A stretch of 8,696 nucleotides of DNA from an uncultured Lachnospiraceae bacterium (GTDB lineage: Bacteria > Bacillota > Clostridia > Lachnospirales > Lachnospiraceae). The notes beneath the pieces are model-generated. The model ran no database searches and was not told the origin of the DNA. It saw only the letters and a list, made by a program, of their open reading frames with translations. The stretch lies in assembly GCA_946533525.1 (NCBI GenBank), contig CAMNBW010000049.1, forward strand, positions 1 through 8,696, in the 5' to 3' direction. A program made the translations under genes and the position numbers. Position 1 is the first letter of the stretch. Each line of letters opens with the position of its first letter. Below, in pieces: positions 1-6,000 of this stretch.

Positions 1-830
1 GGCGCCAGCACCAGCACCATGGCGATGACAATGCAAAAATACTCCATAAAATATACATTGGACATGATCCATTTGGAGATAAAGACGAAGGGATAGGAGC
101 CCGCCATAAAGAGGGCCGCCAATACTCCCGCTGCCAGGGCGGCGCTTTGCAGCTTCTCCCCGCCGCCGTTCCCGGCTCCCGCTTTTTTCGTCATGTACCT
201 ATTCGCCAGCTCAGCCGTCACCGCGCCAAACAGGGCTATAAAATCCAGATTCATAAAATGCTGTATCCCGAAGGTGTTGTCAAAGCCGTAGAGAAAGGGC
301 AGGGTATTTAAGACCGCGCTGGTTTGGCCCACATCCGTCATAAAGGTGTCAAAATACTTAAGATATTTCCCTGTCTTCGCCATTATTTCGGGGTATGTTG
401 AGTAATAGTAGACCGAATCGTTGTCTATCGTTACGCTCAAAAGCCCATAGCAGCAAAAGACTGCCGCAGCCGCCGCAGCGAGCATAAATAACATATACGT
501 GCGAAGCTCCCCGCCCTCGGGCTTCGGGCCATTGTGTTTAAGTATCCCGTAAGCCAAAACTCCTGAGACCGTCAGAAGCATAAAAAGAACCATGGAGAGT
601 GCATCAAAAGGTATACCCAAAAGCAGGAGGCCAAAGCCCCCAACGCTAAAGAGGGCAAGTCCCAGGGGGAAGGCCAGGAGCAGCTTATAGACCATGGCGT
701 TTTTAAACCTGTCAAAAAGACAATGGTTGCAGATAAGCCCCGCTGTCGTAAGCAAAACTATGACCGCCGCCTGCCGCTCAAGAAAAGCCCCGGTGACGTT
801 TTTCATACATTCCAGTAAAATCTCAGTCAC
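1..830 (-). CDS. Polytopic membrane protein, N-terminal part (3' end beyond window); possible GT-C-like glycosyltransferase or polysaccharide polymerase
   Basis: The frame stays open from a start near 830 to the window edge, giving 276 codons with no stop. Hydrophobic segments lie near residues 20-37, 46-72 (probably two helices), 77-97, 112-132, 195-210, 228-248 and 255-276. The largest non-membrane stretch, about 132-192, follows the fourth or fifth helix. It begins with an acidic D-N-D triplet (136-138), then a YYY run, and ends in LPFLYGFDN and FGIQHF. Acidic residues in an outer loop followed by more helices recall GT-C membrane glycosyltransferases that use polyprenyl-linked donors; this is resemblance, not a family assignment. 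Coming after the flippase, it could also be the polymerase otherwise missing here. The chosen GTG (830) shares GTGA with the stop of the upstream gene. A GTG at 839 and an ATG at 806 are in-frame alternatives. GGAGGA at 843-848 is 3 nt from the GTG at 839 and 12 nt from the GTG at 830, so the exact start is uncertain. Confidence 0.8.
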   Translation of the reverse strand, partial: MTEILLECMKNVTGAFLERQAAVIVLLTTAGLICNHCLFDRFKNAMVYKLLLAFPLGLALFSVGGFGLLLLGIPFDALSMVLFMLLTVSGVLAYGILKHNGPKPEGGELRTYMLFMLAAAAAAVFCCYGLLSVTIDNDSVYYYSTYPEIMAKTGKYLKYFDTFMTDVGQTSAVLNTLPFLYGFDNTFGIQHFMNLDFIALFGAVTAELANRYMTKKAGAGNGGGEKLQSAALAAGVLAALFMAGSYPFVFISKWIMSNVYFMEYFCIVIAMVLVLA

Positions 831-1483
831 CTTAAACACTTATCCTCCGCCATCAGGTAAAGATTTTCGTTTTCATCCCATAGCGCCGCAAGGGTATCCG
901 CTTCGGATATGCCGTCCATGCAGACAAAGATCTGCGGATAGCTCTCCGGGCGGTCAGGCTCCTTGTCCGCAAAATGGTGATAGTACCAGTAATACCAAAA
1001 GCCCCTGGCCTGCTGCACCTCCTCGTGGTTTAAGGGGAAGGAATAGCGCAGCAGATCATTGGCTATGCCTAAGCTCGTAAACTCCCCGCTGTCCCTAAAG
1101 AGCTCCGCCGTCTCGTCCATCTGCGGCAGAGAGGTATCTGTCTTAAACTCCCCGGCATAGCTTTGAAAATATCTGATATAGTCATTTTCTATAAGATAAT
1201 TCTTGTCGAAGGGATTCCCTTCCTCTTCGTCCCGGCCGTAGGAGGAATACATATCGTAGGTCTTTATTTTCCTGGGCACCACCACCTTCTTGTCCCTTAC
1301 AAGAACCCTTAGGAAAAGATCCGGATACCTTCCCTCCTCATAAAAGCCCTCATGGTACATGGCCTGACTCGAATAGCGGTAAAACTTCTGTTCATCCGAT
1401 ACGTGATACAGGGAATATATGAGATTTAAAATCGCTGCCGCTCCCACAGCGCATATGAGAGCCGCCTTTTTTACCTTATCCAT
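827..1483 (-). CDS. Unknown single-span membrane-anchored exported protein, 218 aa
   Basis: I do not recognise this protein. It starts with a short basic N-terminus (MDKVKK) and one hydrophobic segment at about residues 7-27, which looks like an uncleaved signal anchor. The remaining ~190 residues would lie outside the membrane. They are acidic and strongly aromatic, with many Tyr, Phe and Trp, notably the cluster GFWYYWYYHHF at 161-171, and a lone Cys at 188 and at 216. No catalytic motif or lipobox is visible. It overlaps the flippase gene by 8 bp and the next membrane gene by 4 bp (GTGA), so the three are probably co-translated. That places it with the outer-face steps, perhaps as a partner of the polytopic protein that follows, or as an exported glycan-binding or modifying protein. 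The position supports a role in the pathway; the role itself is unknown. Its ribosome site is weak (AGAGG one base from ATG). Confidence 0.8.
   Translation of the reverse strand: MDKVKKAALICAVGAAAILNLIYSLYHVSDEQKFYRYSSQAMYHEGFYEEGRYPDLFLRVLVRDKKVVVPRKIKTYDMYSSYGRDEEEGNPFDKNYLIENDYIRYFQSYAGEFKTDTSLPQMDETAELFRDSGEFTSLGIANDLLRYSFPLNHEEVQQARGFWYYWYYHHFADKEPDRPESYPQIFVCMDGISEADTLAALWDENENLYLMAEDKCLR
843..848 (-). promoter_or_regulatory. Shine-Dalgarno-like GGAGGA ahead of the polytopic membrane protein gene
   Basis: The minus strand reads GGAGGA inside the last codons of the 218-residue protein gene. It is the strongest Shine-Dalgarno match I found at any junction here. Spacing is 3 nt to a GTG at 839 and 12 nt to the GTG at 830, so it does not settle the start. 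It does support translation initiating in this short stretch, independently or by coupling to the preceding stop. Confidence 0.5.
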
Positions 1484-2984
1484 ACCTCTTCAGCTTTTCT
1501 CCCGCATAGCTTAAGCAGAGCTTCAGGCTCTCCCTTTCGACGAAAAAAATGACCGCGAGCTCTGCAATGCCTAAACTCATGCACAATACTTCATTTCCTG
1601 AAAAAGTCGCCGCAAAAGCGTAGACAATTAAAAGCAGCGCAGACAGAGCCGTCCTCCCATAGTCGTAACCCACCGGATAAAATTTTTCCGCAAAGACGGA
1701 ACCGGCGGCAAAATAGATGATATAGGAAAGTCCCGTGGCCGCAGCGGCTCCGGCGCCGCCGTATTTAGGCACCAGCAGGGCGTTCCCCGTGATATTCACT
1801 GCAATAGTCACGGCCGATGCGATATTTAAATACATGTTCTTGGACTTAAACTTGATGCCCTGGTTTGTTATCTCGAAGAGCATTGCAAAAACCGGCATCA
1901 GCGTAAGGAAGGGAATTATCACATCCGCCCCCCTGTAATCCTCTCCCAGCAGCAGGACTATCAGGCCCTTAAAAAGTATGAGCCCCACTGCGGCGAGAGT
2001 GCATAAAAATCTGGTTATATCGAAAGCTTTTCTGAAAAACACCACACATTCCTCATTTGCGGCATTCTCATACTTTTCCATAGCCACCGGGGACCAGAAG
2101 GCTACGAAGGTTGTCTTAAAGGTTATGAGCAGCACCATGATCTTCATTGCCGCAGAATATACCCCCAGCTCTCCGAAGGTTGACCAGGTCCTTATGGCTA
2201 CCCTGTCGCAGGAGGACAGGAGCCACTCCATGAGCAGCACCAGTACGTAGGGCGCACCGTAGCGCAAAAGCTCACCTAAGGAATAGTTCTCCCTGACGGC
2301 GGAAGAATCATTTCCCCCTGTGCTGTCCGCCGGGTCTTCCTGTGCTTTCCTTCCCTTTACAAAGTACCTGACGATGAGGAAGGCCGTCGTAGAGCCCCAG
2401 GAGAGGGTCATGGCGTACAAAACGACCCTGAAATCATTCCCCATCACACGGGCAAATATAAGTATGAGGGCGATATTTATAACCTTCTGGGCGATATTAA
2501 TATTTGAATAGAGCTTGCCGTTCTGCTGCATCCTCACGTCCAGAAAGAAATATCTTTCGAAGACGCAGATAAGCGTGTATCCCGCAACGAGGGCGGTAAC
2601 GTCAAAATGTCCCCCGCCGGTTCCTATACCGAAGAGATAGTCGTTTACCCTGTCGGCAAAGATTAGATACACGAGGATGAGGACCGCCACGATGGAAAGA
2701 GAGAAGCCGAGGCACTGCTTCAAAAGCCTCTCCCGGCTTATTCCGTGCTTGTAATAATAGCGGATGTAGGCCTGATCCATTCCCAGTATCGCAAAAATAT
2801 AGATGACCGACACCGCCGTTTCGAACATCCCCGTACGTCCGTATTCATCGGTGGTCATGAGCCTCGTTACAAGAGGAGTCTGTATAAAGCCCAGCAGGAG
2901 CACGATGAAATTGCCGTAAAAGTAGCTTAAAAATCCGCTTACGGCATTGCCCTTATTCTTTTTAGCTTCGGTCGAGTTCTGCAT
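1476..2984 (-). CDS. Wzx/PST-type lipid-linked oligosaccharide flippase
   Basis: This 502-residue polytopic protein has the pattern of the polysaccharide-transport (PST) branch of the MOP flippases, which move undecaprenyl-diphosphate oligosaccharides from the inner to the outer membrane face. Visible hallmarks are the N-terminal first-helix region (YFYGNFIVLLLGFIQTPLVT, residues 21-40) followed by RLMTTDEYGRTGMFE, and about 12-14 hydrophobic segments spread to residue ~482. The second half opens with LLRYGAPYVL (239-248) and SSCDRVAI (257-264). A G-G-A-G-A-A-A-A-T-G stretch (409-418) is typical of this family's tenth-helix region. Length fits the usual 420-510. A hydrophilic loop rich in Asp, Ser and Gly (about 211-236) separates the two halves. 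The start overlaps the preceding glycosyltransferase gene by 23 bp and has only a weak AGAG ribosome site, suggesting coupled translation. Substrate cannot be read from the sequence. Confidence 0.93.
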   Translation of the reverse strand: MQNSTEAKKNKGNAVSGFLSYFYGNFIVLLLGFIQTPLVTRLMTTDEYGRTGMFETAVSVIYIFAILGMDQAYIRYYYKHGISRERLLKQCLGFSLSIVAVLILVYLIFADRVNDYLFGIGTGGGHFDVTALVAGYTLICVFERYFFLDVRMQQNGKLYSNINIAQKVINIALILIFARVMGNDFRVVLYAMTLSWGSTTAFLIVRYFVKGRKAQEDPADSTGGNDSSAVRENYSLGELLRYGAPYVLVLLMEWLLSSCDRVAIRTWSTFGELGVYSAAMKIMVLLITFKTTFVAFWSPVAMEKYENAANEECVVFFRKAFDITRFLCTLAAVGLILFKGLIVLLLGEDYRGADVIIPFLTLMPVFAMLFEITNQGIKFKSKNMYLNIASAVTIAVNITGNALLVPKYGGAGAAAATGLSYIIYFAAGSVFAEKFYPVGYDYGRTALSALLLIVYAFAATFSGNEVLCMSLGIAELAVIFFVERESLKLCLSYAGEKLKRYG

Positions 2985-4071
2985 ATATCTCTTTATGCCT
3001 GTTTATATATTTGTCGGGGGTGAAGTTTTCCCTGTAGCGCTTAAGGAAGTATTCCTGAGCCTGCCTTAAAGCCTCTTTATCGCCGGCAAAAAGGCGGCAA
3101 AGCTCGACTGCCTTCCCCGGGTCTTCCTTCGAATAAATGTATTTATCATCCCCTATGACCTCCGGCAGGCCTCCCACACCGGTGGCGATAACGGCGCAGC
3201 CCCGGCTCATGGCCTCGACCGCTGCCTTTCCGAAGGATTCAAAGCGGCTGGTCATAATGAAGAGATCCAGTCCGTAGTAATAGTCGCTCATCTGGCTCTG
3301 GGTCAGCTCCTCCCGGTAAATCAGCTTATCCTCGCCTATGCAGTCGATAATGCCCTTTCTTAACTCCGCAGCCTGCTCGGCGTCGCCCTTTTCATACATT
3401 GAAAGCACCAGGTCCACCTTAAACTCCAGACCCGCCTCATGGAGGGCCCGCACCAGCACGGGCACGAATTCCCAGTCCTTCTCGACGCAGATCCTTCCGG
3501 CAAAGCCTATGGTAAACTCTCCGTCTTTTTTGCGCCTGCTCTCGTCATAGTGCTCAAAAACGCCGCCTATGGTGTTATGTATGACCTCGATGGGCCGTAT
3601 AGTGCTGTTTTCCTCCCAAAGCGCCGCGTTGCGCTTCGTGGTCGTGACCAGCATGGAGGAGGCCTTCAGCACCGGCATCATAAAGATCCTGCTCCTTAAG
3701 CGATAGCCGAAATACATCCCTCTGTCGGTATATATATATTTGATATTTTTAAATGAACTTCTTATAAAACCGTAGGTTATGAGGGATTCCGACATCTCGA
3801 TATGTATGAGATCCGGCGCCTCCTCCTTTATTATCCGCTTAAAGGCTCCTATCCTTATGAGCAGGTTTTTTATGCGCGACTCTCCCATCGGGTAGGTGAC
3901 TACCCTGAATTTATAGCGGCTTTCCCCGTTTATAAGCTCGGGGCAGACCACCACCGGCTCATAGGAGCTGTCCTCCGCCAGGGCCTCGCAGACTGCTATT
4001 GTGGACAACTGGGCCCCGCCCGGCAGGTCTATGGGATATTCCATTAAATACAGTATTTTCTTCGCGCTCAT
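2962..4071 (-). CDS. GT4-family (GT-B fold) glycosyltransferase
   Basis: This 369-residue cytoplasmic enzyme should add one sugar from a nucleotide-sugar donor to the lipid-linked oligosaccharide. The N-terminal acceptor domain carries the glycine loop LPGGAQLST (16-24), usual in GT4 enzymes. The C-terminal donor domain starts near 185 with IGFAGRICVEKDW (188-200), where Arg193 and Lys198 match the conserved phosphate-contacting basic residues. The E-x7-E signature is intact in RFESFGKAAVEAM (276-288: Glu278 and Glu286), followed by GCAVIATGVGGLPEVI (291-306). There is no membrane segment, and length is normal for GT4. The ATG shares one base with the stop of the preceding gene (TAATG), with AAAGGG 2 nt upstream, so the two glycosyltransferases are probably translationally coupled. 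Sugar and linkage are not predictable. I am sure of the family; whether it is retaining follows from GT4 membership. Confidence 0.93.
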   Translation of the reverse strand: MSAKKILYLMEYPIDLPGGAQLSTIAVCEALAEDSSYEPVVVCPELINGESRYKFRVVTYPMGESRIKNLLIRIGAFKRIIKEEAPDLIHIEMSESLITYGFIRSSFKNIKYIYTDRGMYFGYRLRSRIFMMPVLKASSMLVTTTKRNAALWEENSTIRPIEVIHNTIGGVFEHYDESRRKKDGEFTIGFAGRICVEKDWEFVPVLVRALHEAGLEFKVDLVLSMYEKGDAEQAAELRKGIIDCIGEDKLIYREELTQSQMSDYYYGLDLFIMTSRFESFGKAAVEAMSRGCAVIATGVGGLPEVIGDDKYIYSKEDPGKAVELCRLFAGDKEALRQAQEYFLKRYRENFTPDKYINRHKEIYAELDRS

Positions 4072-5237
4072 TACCCTTTAAACCAGTTTTCCTTTATATC
4101 CTCGCATCTGCTTAAGGGCCCTTTTTCAAAGACCGGCGGCTCTCCTGCGAGAAGACCCTCCGCCAGCTCTATGGTCCTATCGGCGGCCACGTCAGGATTC
4201 CAGTAGCGCTGCATATTGTCATAGGCCGCATGGCCCAATTGTATCGCCCTCTCCGGCTTCTTTATAAGGCACTCCAGCCTTCTTGTGAGATCCTCCACGC
4301 TTCCGCTTTTAAAAATGATGCCGCTGTATTCCTGGTCTATGAGAAAGGGCGTCGCTCCGGCGGCATGGGAGGCTATCACCGCGCAGCCCGAGGAAAGCGC
4401 CTCGTATATGACCGAGCCCCAGCCCTCCAGCTTATTGCTGGTCATAACAAAGATATTGGCTTCACGCATGGCCTGTCTGGTCTCTTCGGGATTTAAATAG
4501 CCCTGGAATTCCGTCCTGTCGGAAAGCCCCTTTGAGCTTACAAGCTGCTTTAGGCGCTCCTCCTCTTCGCCGCCTCCCACCATGCTTATCCTGAATTTAA
4601 GCCCCTTGGCGGCGCAGTTCGCGGCAGCCTTTAAAAAAAGATCCGCCCGCTTAAGCTTTAAAAACCTCCCGGCCCAAAGGACCTTTACCGGAGAGTTTTT
4701 CTCCTTGAGGGCCATGAGCTCGTCGAAGCTTAGCTTCTCCCCAACGGGGAAGTAGCCGAATTTATAGCATTTGCCGATGTAGGAGCGAAGGAACCTGTAA
4801 TCCGAGGAGCAGTAGGCTCCTGCCGCAAGGATATATAACTGCTTACCCCTGTTTTTATAGTGATTATTGTAAAACTTCCTTGCAAGCCTCGGTATCAGTA
4901 CCTTAACCCTGCCCTCCTTCAGGGGTCTCTCCGAATACCTGAAGGTCAGCTTATCCTGCTCGAGGCGCTTTTGTATCAGTATCTCAGGAGCCGTCCCCAT
5001 TATCACCAGGTCGCTTTCCAGGGCAAGCTCATAGGCCCTGTCCAGGTTCTTTTGAGAAATATAGGTCTTCAGCACATAGGGGGGTATCTCTTCCCCGCCC
5101 CAGCCCATTTGCGAGCGGAATTCCTCTATGGGCTCGGTCTCGACGAAGGTAAAATCCTCCCCCAGGCGCGAGCAGAAGGCATCGCATAAGGCCTTCTGAT
5201 GATGATTAAAGTAGTTTGAATAAAATGTGATCTTCAT
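4071..5237 (-). CDS. GT4-family (GT-B fold) glycosyltransferase with C-terminal tail
   Basis: This 388-residue cytoplasmic glycosyltransferase probably adds one sugar to the growing lipid-linked unit. The N-terminus, with SNYFNHHQKALCDAF at residues 7-21, fits a GT4 acceptor domain that has a His-His-Gln loop in place of the glycine loop. The donor domain begins near 183 with VLWAGRFLKLKR (186-197), containing the basic Arg191 and Lys194. MVGGGEEEERLKQL lies at 219-232. The E-x7-E signature is KLEGWGSVIYEAL (269-281: Glu271, Glu279), then SGCAVIASHAAGATPFLI. After the closing helix there is a 25-30 residue tail (about 361-388, with PPVFEKGPLSR and ENWFKG) beyond the basic GT-B fold; it could be a family trait. 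The gene follows the GT2 gene by 25 bp, the widest gap in the window, and has no clear Shine-Dalgarno sequence (GGTATAAAAACC precedes ATG). It abuts the next GT4 gene through TAATG. Confidence 0.91.
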   Translation of the reverse strand: MKITFYSNYFNHHQKALCDAFCSRLGEDFTFVETEPIEEFRSQMGWGGEEIPPYVLKTYISQKNLDRAYELALESDLVIMGTAPEILIQKRLEQDKLTFRYSERPLKEGRVKVLIPRLARKFYNNHYKNRGKQLYILAAGAYCSSDYRFLRSYIGKCYKFGYFPVGEKLSFDELMALKEKNSPVKVLWAGRFLKLKRADLFLKAAANCAAKGLKFRISMVGGGEEEERLKQLVSSKGLSDRTEFQGYLNPEETRQAMREANIFVMTSNKLEGWGSVIYEALSSGCAVIASHAAGATPFLIDQEYSGIIFKSGSVEDLTRRLECLIKKPERAIQLGHAAYDNMQRYWNPDVAADRTIELAEGLLAGEPPVFEKGPLSRCEDIKENWFKG

Positions 5238-5251
5238 GGTTTTTATACCAA

Positions 5252-5271
5252 TCTATGCCAGTCTATGCCAG
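5252..5271 (-). repeat. Perfect 10-bp tandem duplication over a gene's stop codon
   Basis: Two adjacent identical copies of CTGGCATAGA (minus strand; plus-strand TCTATGCCAG at 5252-5261 and 5262-5271) span the last codons and TAG stop of the GT2 gene and part of the short gap to the next gene. The first copy read on the minus strand supplies Leu-Ala-stop. The second lies downstream of the stop, so the protein is unaffected. The pattern fits a small slippage duplication, which would explain why this junction is wider than the others. Confidence 0.85.
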
Positions 5272-5997
5272 TATATATTTTATTATTTCAAAAGCCGCGC
5301 ACTCGAAGATATACAGGCGGCTGTAGCCGTTGTTCCTGTAGATCCTGTAGCGCCTTAAGATCCTGGTCTTAACCTCCCTAAGGGGTATGCGTGAGCTGAC
5401 CCCGCCCATGGTAAAGTTGGCCAGTACCTCATTTATCACGCAGATCTTCATGCCCGCGCGCTTGACCTTAAAATAAAAGTCCATATCATCGCTGATATTT
5501 TCACACTTATACTGAAATCTGTCGTATACCGGCCTCCTTACGAACTGGGTCGGATGGTTCCAGTCCCGGCTCGTGGTATAGCTCCTGACCCTCGCCTTTT
5601 TTATAAAGGTGCTGCCGTTTCGCATATGCATCCTTATATCGGCAAAGCATAAATCGTAGTGCTCTTCTTCGTATTTTCGCACCATTTTTTCCACGGCATC
5701 GGCTTCGTACCAGTCGTCCCCGTTGATTATCCCGACGAGCTCCCCGGTGGAGCGCAGTATGCCCTTGTTCATGGCGTCATAGATACCCTTGTCGCTCTCG
5801 GAGTAAATGCGGTACTCATAGCCCTTTTCCTCAAAGGCTCCGCGATAGGACTCTGCAACCTTCAGGGTATCGTCCCGGGACTTCCCGTCCATCACTATAT
5901 ATTCGATATTCCCGTAAGACTGGGCGAGCACCGACTCTATGGTACGCGCCAGGGTCTCCTCGGCGTTAAGCACCACTGTGATTATACTGACCTTCAT
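5263..5997 (-). CDS. GT2-family (GT-A fold) glycosyltransferase, WcaA/WcaE-like
   Basis: This 244-residue cytoplasmic enzyme has the compact layout of GT2 enzymes that build exopolysaccharides. Key features are the N-terminal strand MKVSIITVVLNAEETLARTI, then SVLAQSYGNIEYIVMDGKS with Asp37 and the DGKSRDDT nucleotide-binding loop (37-44). SESDKGIYDAMNKGI at 66-80 is typical of the WcaE-like branch. The metal-binding D-x-D equivalent is INGDDW (91-96: Asp94, Asp95). NHPTQF (147-152) and ISDDMDFYFK (168-177) supply the likely acceptor-side and catalytic acidic residues. No C-terminal membrane span is present and length is normal. GT2 enzymes usually invert configuration, so this enzyme should form a linkage of opposite type to its GT4 neighbours; that is family knowledge, not seen here. 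It starts 3 bp after the priming transferase stop, with AAAGG about 10 nt upstream of ATG, and may act early in chain extension. Confidence 0.93.
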   Translation of the reverse strand: MKVSIITVVLNAEETLARTIESVLAQSYGNIEYIVMDGKSRDDTLKVAESYRGAFEEKGYEYRIYSESDKGIYDAMNKGILRSTGELVGIINGDDWYEADAVEKMVRKYEEEHYDLCFADIRMHMRNGSTFIKKARVRSYTTSRDWNHPTQFVRRPVYDRFQYKCENISDDMDFYFKVKRAGMKICVINEVLANFTMGGVSSRIPLREVKTRILRRYRIYRNNGYSRLYIFECAAFEIIKYILA

Positions 5998-6000
5998 AGT

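Noticed and set aside
694..1080. 128-codon plus-strand open frame crossing the junction of the last two minus-strand genes
   Set aside because: It covers parts of two minus-strand genes, has low-complexity Ser/Pro-rich content and no motif. The overlapping minus-strand frames are longer and fit the operon.
3725..3780. AT-rich patch with TATATATATA as a possible internal promoter
   Set aside because: It lies mid-gene in the 369-residue GT4 and encodes part of its acceptor domain. I could not find a convincing spaced -35/-10 pair facing a gene start.
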